Positions 24,312 to 31,211 of a stretch of DNA of 64,000 nt are shown piece after piece (position 1 is the stretch's first letter; the number at the start of each line of letters is the position of its first letter). The notes beneath the pieces were generated by a model. That model saw only the letters and a program-made list of their open reading frames with translations. It ran no database searches and had not been told where the DNA came from. The DNA is from Salinibacterium sp. (lineage in GTDB: Bacteria > Actinomycetota > Actinomycetes > Actinomycetales > Microbacteriaceae): NCBI GenBank assembly GCA_019638845.1, contig JAHBSZ010000004.1, positions 124,001 to 188,000 on the forward strand, in the 5' to 3' direction. Position numbers and translations under genes: made by a program.

Positions 24312-24661
24312 TCGATGTTCCGAACAGACAGCGCTACAACAGGCGTGCTAATGCGGCGGTCCAACTCATAGATTAGCCGAAAGGCCTCCGCTGCCTCCAG
24401 CAAGCTATCGCACCCGAGGCGCGAGTGTCCCACGGATCGGACCGCGAGGCGCTCATTCGGATATGTCACAACGCCCATGACCGCGACGCTAAGAACATCG
24501 TGATTCGGGGACACAAATTCGATGATGTCTCCGATGGCTATTTGCCTACGCTTTGAGTCCGAAAGACGAAGCTCTACGCTCCTGCGCTGAGCTAGGAATG
24601 CAGAAAAAGCATCCCGATTCAGGTGCATCCTCACAACTTTTGCTCTCTGAGGCAGACTCAT
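24308..24661 (-). CDS. Small ASCH-domain protein of unit C
   Basis: 117 residues. The opening (MHLNRDAFSAFLAQRRSVELRLSD) and the middle (IAIGDIIEFVSPNHDVLSVAVMGVVTYPNE) match the ASCH fold, as in the C-terminus of the synthetase-like protein. It is last in a minus-strand trio. It starts 9 bp after the histidine phosphatase and ends tail to tail with the synthetase-ASCH gene. It should bind RNA or a nucleoside; the substrate is unknown. Confidence 0.75.
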   Translation of the reverse strand: MSLPQRAKVVRMHLNRDAFSAFLAQRRSVELRLSDSKRRQIAIGDIIEFVSPNHDVLSVAVMGVVTYPNERLAVRSVGHSRLGCDSLLEAAEAFRLIYELDRRISTPVVALSVRNID

Positions 24662-24670
24662 TACTTGATT

Positions 24671-25246
24671 TTAGCTCACTTCTTGTTGTGAGTCGAGTCT
24701 CCATCCGCCGGCCGTGGAGAGCAGCGTGAGAGTTGAACCATTCGCTGGGCGTGCTTGCCCTTTGCCGGAGATCGACTCAGCTAGAACGTGCATTACGGTG
24801 CCATGAGTCACAACCACCACCGTTTGATGAGTGTGAGCGTCCCGAATCGCAGCTAATGCTTCGCCCGTCCGGAGTTGTACGCTGGCCCTACTCTCGACAC
24901 CTGATCGGGGCCGGGGAAATCGCTTCTCGGCGTCGTCAAAGGTGAGGCCCTCAAGGGGTCCATAGTCGCGTTCGTTCCATCGATGATCCAGCACTACGCC
25001 CCCAACACGCGATACCTCCGCAATGGTTGTGGCTGTGCGGTACGCCCGCTGCAGAGGAGAGGCATACACATGACTAAACCCCACAAGCAGGAGCGCACGG
25101 GCGATTGCTTCCGCCTGGCGCTCGCCCTCCTTATTCATAGGAATGTCGGATCGTCCGAGGAATCGACCTTCCCGGTTCCAGTCCGTTTCTCCGTGTCGTA
25201 CGAGGATGACTTGAGTGGTGGCAGTCAACGGCGCGCGTCCTTTCAC
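24671..25246 (-). CDS. Histidine phosphatase (phosphoglycerate-mutase-like)
   Basis: 191 residues from GTG at 25246. A TTG at 25228, 9 bases after AAAGGA, is a fair alternative. The catalytic LVRHGETDWN is near the N-terminus (His at about 18), and the second histidine lies in VVTHGTVMHVL. ASPLQRAYRTA and ERDYGPLEG complete the family signature. It removes phosphate from a small molecule or protein. Its neighbours, a nucleotide-kinase-like protein and a synthetase-like protein, suggest an acyl- or nucleotide-phosphate substrate, but that is inference. Confidence 0.8.
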   Translation of the reverse strand: MKGRAPLTATTQVILVRHGETDWNREGRFLGRSDIPMNKEGERQAEAIARALLLVGFSHVYASPLQRAYRTATTIAEVSRVGGVVLDHRWNERDYGPLEGLTFDDAEKRFPRPRSGVESRASVQLRTGEALAAIRDAHTHQTVVVVTHGTVMHVLAESISGKGQARPANGSTLTLLSTAGGWRLDSQQEVS

Positions 25247-25267
25247 ATTCGACCCTCGCTCGCAGGA

Positions 25268-25999
25268 TCACCCGCGAGGCAGAAACAACCGCAACATCGC
25301 TTTGTTGCCGAGGGTCTCCACAACCCCACCATCCACACCCTGCCACGAGAACGCGAACTTAGGCCACAGCTCTCCCCTCCAGACGATGACGAGAGATGTT
25401 TCAGAATGCTCCGCGTCGACACGGACAGGCGTGAGCAGGGACGTTTCCTTAGCCTCAAGGTCCTCATCAGAGCGCCACTCGAGCGTGGGCGTCAGACGCT
25501 CCGGACCAGAAAGCAGCTCGATGACCGGCTCCCGCATCTGGACGACGACAGACTGCCGCGTGCTGACGTGAAGCTCGGCCCCCGCGCCATACGACACGAG
25601 AATCGCCGTTAGCCGTGGGACTGATTCGACGGCCCAGTTGGTGGCAATCATCCGCGCGAGCGCCGTAAGGCCCTGGTCGCTAAGGCGGCGAACCTGCCGC
25701 TGTTCTAGGTGTAGATCCTCGCCGCCCTCCACCAATCGATCAAGGTGAGTGTCGCCGTCACCGGCGAATCCAAGCGACGCCGCTGCGGCGCGTATCGTGC
25801 GGTCAAGCGACGCATCGAGGAGCGCGTGCTGCAAACGCGTGTAAGCGAGGTAGGGGTCGCCTGCGCCCAGCACTTGACATATGGCGGTTGCTCTAGCGAG
25901 CGTCTCGACGCGGACGCCCGCGCTGTCCCGTCGCAGCGCACGAAGTTCGTGGAGGACCCGCTCCACTAAGGGCACCTCTGGCATGGATGTCACTTTCAT
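25268..25999 (-). CDS. Protein of unknown function, first gene of the minus-strand trio in unit C
   Basis: 243 residues, ATG at 25999. The N-terminal 90 residues look helical (VERVLHELRALRRDSAGVRVETLARATAICQVLGAGDPYLAYTRLQHALLD), and the C-terminal part beta-rich (RQSVVVQMREPVIELL, SLVIVWRGELWPKFAFSW). I know no family. The gene is 21 bp upstream of the histidine phosphatase, so the trio is one transcript. The upstream intergenic (26000-26083) also serves the divergent small gene at 26084. Confidence 0.6.
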   Translation of the reverse strand: MKVTSMPEVPLVERVLHELRALRRDSAGVRVETLARATAICQVLGAGDPYLAYTRLQHALLDASLDRTIRAAAASLGFAGDGDTHLDRLVEGGEDLHLEQRQVRRLSDQGLTALARMIATNWAVESVPRLTAILVSYGAGAELHVSTRQSVVVQMREPVIELLSGPERLTPTLEWRSDEDLEAKETSLLTPVRVDAEHSETSLVIVWRGELWPKFAFSWQGVDGGVVETLGNKAMLRLFLPRG

Positions 26000-26083
26000 G
26001 TCACGACCAACACTGACCGTGCTTGATTCGATGATTCCAGAGATTCGAGATCGGATTTCGTTAATTGAAGGAAGGGAGACTTC

Positions 26084-26392
26084 GTGTTTGGATCGAGCAC
26101 AGAATTGGCGTCACTTGGTGGGGCCTTTAGCCAGCAGGCCCTGTCTCAGATGAGCGGAAGCACGCAGCGCCAAGCTGGCCGCGAGATCGAGCGTGTGCAG
26201 GCGCAGGCCTTGATCGCGGACACTCGTGAGCAGGGTCGCGCGCTGCTGGCCAATACGGCGTTGCAGAACGTCGGCGCGCTGACGGCGCTCGAGCAGCACC
26301 TCATCCAGGTAGCTCCGCTGGGTGAAGCCCGGTACAAGCACATCGTGGATGCCTACGCGATGGGTGCCGCTAGCGCTGTCTCGCGGTGGTGA
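26084..26392 (+). CDS. Small helical protein of the transfer block
   Basis: 102 residues, GTG start after GAAGGGAGA. Predicted mostly helical (ELASLGGAFSQQALSQMSG, EIERVQAQALIADTREQGRALL), Gln/Ala-rich, no membrane segment. It starts a short operon with the membrane protein 3 bp later. Such genes are common beside relaxosome and coupling genes in actinobacterial elements. I cannot name a function. Confidence 0.55.
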   Translation: MFGSSTELASLGGAFSQQALSQMSGSTQRQAGREIERVQAQALIADTREQGRALLANTALQNVGALTALEQHLIQVAPLGEARYKHIVDAYAMGAASAVSRW

Positions 26393-26395
26393 GCG

Positions 26396-26674
26396 ATGCA
26401 GTACTTCGCGTTGCTGGCCTTGCCGTTCGTGCTGGCCGGCGGACTGTTCTCGCTGACCTGGTACGGGGTGGAGCAGGCCGTGGACTGGGTTAGGGATAGG
26501 CGCCAGCGTCGTCGTCGTGCCATCGAACGTGAGCTTGACCGTCAGCAGGCCCAGTTGCGGGCGACGATCCTGCGGCTGGCGACGGAACTCGGTGCCGACG
26601 CACATGAGGCTCGGAAGGCGCTGATCCGGGAGTCGTACCTGGCGTCGGGACGGACGCCGACCGAACCGGAGTGA
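26396..26674 (+). CDS. Small membrane protein with coiled coil
   Basis: 92 residues. One transmembrane helix near the start (YFALLALPFVLAGGLFSLTW), then a highly basic helix with coiled-coil character (RDRRQRRRRAIERELDRQQAQLRA). The start is 3 bp after the previous stop. Its plan fits a small inner-membrane partner of a coupling or transfer apparatus. No specific family is recognised. Confidence 0.6.
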   Translation: MQYFALLALPFVLAGGLFSLTWYGVEQAVDWVRDRRQRRRRAIERELDRQQAQLRATILRLATELGADAHEARKALIRESYLASGRTPTEPE

Positions 26675-26731
26675 CGATCTCACAACACCGAGATCTCGCT
26701 CCCGTAGCACCCGCTCAATAAGGGATGACAG

Positions 26732-26767
26732 CTGTCCGGTCGCTGAACTCGCGAGGCGACCGGACAG
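26732..26767. promoter_or_regulatory. 12-bp perfect inverted repeat, candidate oriT or attenuator
   Basis: ctgtccggtcgc (26732-26743) pairs with gcgaccggacag (26756-26767) with a 12-base loop. It stands in a 183-base gap between the small membrane-protein gene and the methyltransferase gene. No T-run follows closely, so it is not a classical terminator. Inverted repeats of this kind mark nic sites in conjugative elements, but no relaxase gene is visible. Confidence 0.45.
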
Positions 26768-26857
26768 TTGCCCCGATTCTCAGTTCGTTTTTCACTCAGG
26801 AGGCTGTCCGCCCACCCTCAGGGGGCGTCAAAGACCGGCAGCAGAAGGAGGACCACT

Positions 26858-27418
26858 ATGACGTCAATCAAATACACAACTCTGCACGCGGATCCGCCCT
26901 GGCCGAACCAGTCCGGTGAGGCCCACTACCTGACCCTGCCGCTGGAGAGGATCAAGCAGTTGGGTATCGCGCTCGACCCGCTCGTCGCCGACGACGCCCA
27001 CTGCTGGCTGTGGGTGACCAACGCGACCGTCGCCCAAGGGCAAGAAGTGCTCCGGGCCTGGGGCTTCGAATACCGTTCGATGCTGACCTGGATCAAGCCG
27101 CGGCTTGGACTCGGCCCCTACCTGCGGAACATGACCGAGCACGTGCTGCTCGGAACGCGCGGCAAAGCTCCCGTCCGATTCCGCGGACAGGGCACGTGGA
27201 TGTTCGCTCCCGTCCAGGATCACTCGCATAAGCCCGAGGAAATTCACGACATCATCGAGCGGGTCTCGCCGGAGGGTCCACGTCTGGAGCTCTTCGCCCG
27301 CAGACCCCGTCCGGGCTGGCATGTCTGGGGCAACGAGGTCCGTTCCGACGTCGATCTCGTGGGCTTCCCGGTCCCGGATTCGCCCGCTACGAGAGGAGAA
27401 GCTGGTGATGCGGCGTGA
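26858..27418 (+). CDS. MT-A70-family DNA adenine methyltransferase
   Basis: 186 residues from the ATG at 26858, which has AAGGAGG 7 bases upstream; an earlier frame-open start lacks such a site. The catalytic DPPW is at residues 12-15 (HADPPWPNQ). LNM-like and SAM-contact segments follow (CWLWVTNATVAQGQEVLRAWGFEY, LLGTRGKAPVRF). This is the MT-A70 fold that adds methyl to N6 of adenine in DNA or RNA. It lies in the transfer block and has no restriction enzyme beside it, so it may protect the element during transfer. Its end overlaps the next gene by 4 bp (GTGA). Confidence 0.85.
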   Translation: MTSIKYTTLHADPPWPNQSGEAHYLTLPLERIKQLGIALDPLVADDAHCWLWVTNATVAQGQEVLRAWGFEYRSMLTWIKPRLGLGPYLRNMTEHVLLGTRGKAPVRFRGQGTWMFAPVQDHSHKPEEIHDIIERVSPEGPRLELFARRPRPGWHVWGNEVRSDVDLVGFPVPDSPATRGEAGDAA

Positions 27419-27606
27419 GCGAGCCGAAGGGCCCGATACGCGGGTTCTGGGGCGCGACGGTGCTGATCCTCGGCGGCTGCCTGCTTCTGTGGTGGTCGGT
27501 CCGGCTACTTCAGTCGATCTGGCCTTGGCTGGTCGCGGGGGCAGTGATCGGGGTCGCGGCCTGGTCCGCGGTCGTGTGGTGGCGCTGGCGGCAACGGCGC
27601 TGGTGA
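27415..27606 (+). CDS. Two-helix small membrane protein
   Basis: 63 residues, GTG start overlapping the methyltransferase stop. Two hydrophobic segments (FWGATVLILGGCLLLWW and WPWLVAGAVIGVAAWSAVVWW) and a basic end (RWRQRRW). The overlap shows coupling to the methyltransferase. A role as a small partner of the membrane transfer machine is possible. Confidence 0.6.
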   Translation: MSEPKGPIRGFWGATVLILGGCLLLWWSVRLLQSIWPWLVAGAVIGVAAWSAVVWWRWRQRRW

Positions 27607-27661
27607 GGTCTGCCCGTCCTCGCGTCGCCGTCTCCCGTTACGTCGAGGTAGTGGCCGTCCG

Positions 27662-27715
27662 CTCGTTGTTGCGGAATCGACAACGAGGGTTGACATCTCA
27701 ATATGACTTCCTCAT
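27662..27715 (+). promoter_or_regulatory. Candidate promoter with adjacent inverted repeat
   Basis: An 8-bp inverted repeat (ctcgttgt at 27662-27669, acaacgag at 27680-27687) lies just upstream of a consensus -35 box ttgaca at 27690-27695. A weak -10 (tcatac) follows at about 16 bp. This would drive the coupling-protein operon starting at 27776. The repeat could be the operator of a local regulator. The gap is 169 bases. Confidence 0.4.
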
Positions 27716-27775
27716 ACCAAGGGTGGAAACAAAGCAAAGGGTGGGGACCGAGACCTTCGAACATGGAGGCCGGGT

Positions 27776-27973
27776 ATGGCAATGAGTAAAGGACGACGAC
27801 AGCCGCGGCGATCTCAGCGACGCATTTCTGTGCATGGTGTTCGACGCGACCCACCTGATCTTCGCAAGCTCAGCCGGGCGCTACTCGCGATCGCGCAGGC
27901 CGAAGCGGAGGCACAAGCCCAGGCGGAAGCCGAACGAGCAGCCGAGGGTCCGGGGGCCAGCGATGAACAGTAG
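27776..27973 (+). CDS. Small basic/Ala-Glu protein before the coupling ATPase
   Basis: 65 residues, ATG at 27776 or 27782, with GGAGG upstream. The N-terminal half is very basic (KGRRQPRRSQRRIS), the C-terminal half is an Ala/Glu/Gln helix (AQAEAEAQAQAEAERAAEG). Its last codons overlap the start of the VirD4-like gene by 11 bp (ATG at 27963). It is the first gene of the coupling operon. It may bind DNA. Confidence 0.5.
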   Translation: MAMSKGRRQPRRSQRRISVHGVRRDPPDLRKLSRALLAIAQAEAEAQAQAEAERAAEGPGASDEQ

Positions 27974-30092
27974 CGAATTACGCTGGCACCGTGTGCACTG
28001 GCCGACTCCTCTTCACCCCGACTACGCATTGGCGCTGCTCTACCAGCTAGCGTCGGAAACCTCGCGTGGTCGAATCGTTTGGGAGACGCGTGGCCAGGAT
28101 GGGCAGGTCTCGCACCATCTCGCGGCTCCACTTGAGGATGCCGCAGCGACTGCAGGCTTGGTGCGTTCGCTTGTCCCCGGCAGCGAACTGACCAGAGACG
28201 CGAGCGCGCGGATCCCAGTTGCCCGCGTGGCGCGCCTGCGCATCGAACCGCCGCAGATGCGACTGGCCGTCGACCGGCAGGTCAGCGCCATTCGCGCAGT
28301 GCTGGCGGCCCTGGTCCGCGCCAACCGGCCTGAGGAGTGGGTGGTGGTGCAGGTCGTGCTGGGGCGGGCTATACCGCCCCGCGCTACCGGCGACATGCCG
28401 GACCCAACCCGAAGCTGGTTCGACCAGCTCGCGACCCCTGCCCGACCCGCGTCTCGAGATGTCGCCCGACAAGTACGCGACAAGCGAGCGGAACCAGGTT
28501 GCGAGGTTGCCATCAGAATCGGCGCGAAGGCGGCATCGGAGGCTCGCCAAGGCGACCTGATCCGCGGGGTGCTGGCAGCGATGCGCACACTGCAGTCTCC
28601 CGGCCTGCGCATCGGTCTGGTGCGTGAGAGCGTCGCCCGCCTGTACGAAGCGAGCCCACCAGGCTTTCGCTCCTCGGCCCTGAGTAGTTCCGAAATGCTG
28701 TCGCTGCTCGCCTGGCCACTCGGCGACGAGGACTATCCCGGCCTACCAACAGCGCACCCGAAGCGGCTGCCACCCGCACCGCCGCTCCCCGAGAACAAGC
28801 GCACCTTCGCAACCTCCGACGCTCCCGGCAAGCCAGTTCCGCTTGGCATCAGCGCCGCCGACTCCCTGCTGCACACTTCCATCCTCGGGGCGACGGGCAG
28901 CGGCAAGTCGACCGTGCTGCTGAACCTGATCACCGCCGATATGAAGGCCGGCCGCAGCGTCGTCGTCATCGACCCGAAAGGAGATCTCGCCCACGACGTG
29001 CTCGCGCGGATTCCTACTCACCGCCGCGCAGATGTCGTTGTGCTCGATCCAACTCATCCCCGGCCAGTTGGCCTGAACCCGCTTCGAACGACCGGCTCGA
29101 GTCCTGAGCTGGTCGCGGACCGAATTCTGTCGGTGATTCGCGATCTGTTCCCGACTCTATTTGGGCCCCGCACCAGTGACGTCCTGCACGCTTCGCTACT
29201 GACGCTGGCGCGACGACCAGATGCGACGCTTGCATGGCTGCCTCGCCTGCTCACCGATGCTTCCTTTCGTGCAGGTCTCATCGGGGACCTCCACGACCCT
29301 GACGGGTTGGACGGCTTCTGGGCCAGCTTCAACGCAATGTCCGTCGCGCAACAAGGTCAGTTCGTTGGCCCGGTGCTTTCTCGCCTGCGACAGTTCCTGC
29401 TGCGCCCACAGCTACGCAGAGTGCTCGACCAGAGCCAGCCTCGGTTCGACTTGCAAGAGGTCTTCACGGCCAGACGCATCCTCGTCGTCCCGCTGAACAC
29501 CGGACTCCTCGGTGGCGACTCGGCGCGACTGCTTGGCTCTCTGCTGGTCGGGCAGTTGTGGCAGCTCGCCCTGGCGCGCTCGAATGTCGCTCCCGAGCGC
29601 CGCCACGTCGTGTCGGTGTTCATCGACGAGACCCACGAGTTTCTTCGCCTCGGCGGCGACCTCTCCGACGCGCTCGCCCGCAGCCGGTCGCTTGGAGTGG
29701 CTTGGCATCTCGCTCATCAGTTCCGCGAGCAGTTCTCGCCGGACACGCGGGCAGCAGTCGACGCCAACACGCTCAACAAGATTGTCTTCACCCTCGGCAA
29801 TAGGGACGCTCGCGAAGTCGCTGCCATGGCACCGGAACTGGAAGCTGAGGACTTCATGACCCTCGACCAGTTCGAGGTCTATGCCCACCTCATGCGCGGC
29901 GGACGCCGGAACGGGTGGGCATCTGGGCGAACACTTACTCCGCCACCGATCACGTCCGAACCGCTGGAGATCATCGCCTCAAGTCAAGAAAGGTACGGAC
30001 TGGTGGAGGCCGGAGAAGCGACCCCGGAACCCTCCGCCCTGTCGCAGCGACCGGATGACGTCATCGGGCGAAGGAAGAGAGCCCGCCCGTGA
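27963..30092 (+). CDS. VirD4/TraG-like conjugative coupling ATPase
   Basis: 709 residues from the ATG at 27963, inside the end of the previous gene; a longer frame would add a very basic N-terminus in another gene's frame. Walker A is GATGSGKSTVLL at about 309-320, a DPKGDLAHDVL motif follows, and Walker B is VSVFIDETHEF near 550-560. The N-terminal 300 residues lack clear membrane helices, unlike classical VirD4. It belongs to the family of actinobacterial type IV-like coupling proteins that drive DNA transfer. No TraI-type relaxase or full mating channel is seen, so the element may be mobilised by another. Confidence 0.85.
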   Translation: MNSSELRWHRVHWPTPLHPDYALALLYQLASETSRGRIVWETRGQDGQVSHHLAAPLEDAAATAGLVRSLVPGSELTRDASARIPVARVARLRIEPPQMRLAVDRQVSAIRAVLAALVRANRPEEWVVVQVVLGRAIPPRATGDMPDPTRSWFDQLATPARPASRDVARQVRDKRAEPGCEVAIRIGAKAASEARQGDLIRGVLAAMRTLQSPGLRIGLVRESVARLYEASPPGFRSSALSSSEMLSLLAWPLGDEDYPGLPTAHPKRLPPAPPLPENKRTFATSDAPGKPVPLGISAADSLLHTSILGATGSGKSTVLLNLITADMKAGRSVVVIDPKGDLAHDVLARIPTHRRADVVVLDPTHPRPVGLNPLRTTGSSPELVADRILSVIRDLFPTLFGPRTSDVLHASLLTLARRPDATLAWLPRLLTDASFRAGLIGDLHDPDGLDGFWASFNAMSVAQQGQFVGPVLSRLRQFLLRPQLRRVLDQSQPRFDLQEVFTARRILVVPLNTGLLGGDSARLLGSLLVGQLWQLALARSNVAPERRHVVSVFIDETHEFLRLGGDLSDALARSRSLGVAWHLAHQFREQFSPDTRAAVDANTLNKIVFTLGNRDAREVAAMAPELEAEDFMTLDQFEVYAHLMRGGRRNGWASGRTLTPPPITSEPLEIIASSQERYGLVEAGEATPEPSALSQRPDDVIGRRKRARP

Positions 30093-31078
30093 CGCCCGAT
30101 TCCAAGAGTGCAGACCATCCCGTCGCCCATCCGACCGGGTCGAACTACGCCCCAGCCTTGCCCCCGCAAATCGCCCAAGAGGGGCCGCTTCGGGAGCCGA
30201 CTATGTCGGCCCCGTCAAAGCCTCCACCGCCCCCAGCGGTGGCCGCGCAACGGCCCAACAATCGGGCCGGAAGCCACAACCGATCCACCCTCATGACAAT
30301 GCTCAGCGAGCGAGACCTTCAAATCCTGCAACTCGTCCGGCAACACAAATTCGTCACCACCCGGCAGCTGCAACGCCTCCTGTTCTTCGCCCACGCCACC
30401 ATTGATGCAGGAACACGCGCCTGCAACCGAGTCCTTCAGCGCCTCAGAGAACGGCGGTTCCTCTACCGCATCGAACGCCCTATCGGCGGCATCAAGGGTG
30501 GCTCCGGTGCCTTCGTGTGGGGACTCGACACTGCCGGAGATCGCGCCACCCGGACCTCCGGGGCGGAAGACGACAAGCGGATGAGGGCTTTCGAACCGAC
30601 CCGGCTGTTCCTGGCTCACACGCTGGCAATCACCGAGACCCACGTCCTGCTCGAAGAAGCTGCCCGCACCCACCCGTTCGAGCTCGTCGAGATCGTGACC
30701 GAGCCCGCGAACTGGCGAAGCCATTCAGGGCCGGGCGGCGAACCACGATTCCTCAAGCCAGACCTATATGTCCTGACCGCCAGCGGTGACTACGAGGACC
30801 ACTGGTTCATCGAAATCGACCAAGGCACGGAGTCACTACCGACCATGCTGCGCAAATGCCACGCCTACAACACCTACCGCAGCAGCGGGCAAGAGCAAGC
30901 GCGAAGCGGTGTCTTCCCACTCGTCGTCTGGATTCTCAGCGACGCCCACCGTCGGCGTCGGCTCGCCACGGAGATCAGCGCCGATGCGCGGCTGGACAGC
31001 CGTCTCTTCTCCGTCGTGGCACCCGATGAGCTCGTCCCACTCATCAGGGCTCAACCGGAGGCCGGCAGTCGCGACTGA
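30089..31078 (+). CDS. Replication-relaxation family protein
   Basis: 329 residues, GTG start overlapping the coupling-protein stop (GTGA). A proline-rich N-terminal 60 residues precede a winged helix (LSERDLQILQLVRQHKFVTTRQLQRLLFF) and the body with FLAHTLAITETHVLLEEA and HWFIEIDQGTESLPTMLRK, as in the replication-relaxation proteins of actinobacterial integrative elements. Family members are thought to help plasmid replication or transfer start. It is the last gene before the recombinase. Confidence 0.8.
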   Translation: MTPDSKSADHPVAHPTGSNYAPALPPQIAQEGPLREPTMSAPSKPPPPPAVAAQRPNNRAGSHNRSTLMTMLSERDLQILQLVRQHKFVTTRQLQRLLFFAHATIDAGTRACNRVLQRLRERRFLYRIERPIGGIKGGSGAFVWGLDTAGDRATRTSGAEDDKRMRAFEPTRLFLAHTLAITETHVLLEEAARTHPFELVEIVTEPANWRSHSGPGGEPRFLKPDLYVLTASGDYEDHWFIEIDQGTESLPTMLRKCHAYNTYRSSGQEQARSGVFPLVVWILSDAHRRRRLATEISADARLDSRLFSVVAPDELVPLIRAQPEAGSRD

Positions 31079-31178
31079 AGACAATTCCGCATCAGAAGCT
31101 TGTTCCGAATGTCTCGACTTCCCTCAGCAAGAGAGCTATCTTCAGGAGGCCATTGAGGCTGGGAAGCAGAATTTCTAG
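31026..31178 (+). CDS. Possible 50-residue micro-protein before the recombinase
   Basis: ATG at 31026 gives a 50-residue frame overlapping the relaxation gene end by 53 bases. The part unique to the gap has CSECLDFPQQESYLQEAIEAG, with a CxxC and a helix. No ribosome site is visible. Its coding status is doubtful; it is listed because it fills most of the 133-base gap 31079-31211. Confidence 0.25.
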   Translation: MSSSHSSGLNRRPAVATEDNSASEACSECLDFPQQESYLQEAIEAGKQNF

Positions 31179-31211
31179 CTTGACCGGCAATTTTTAGAGA
31201 AAGGAGGACCG

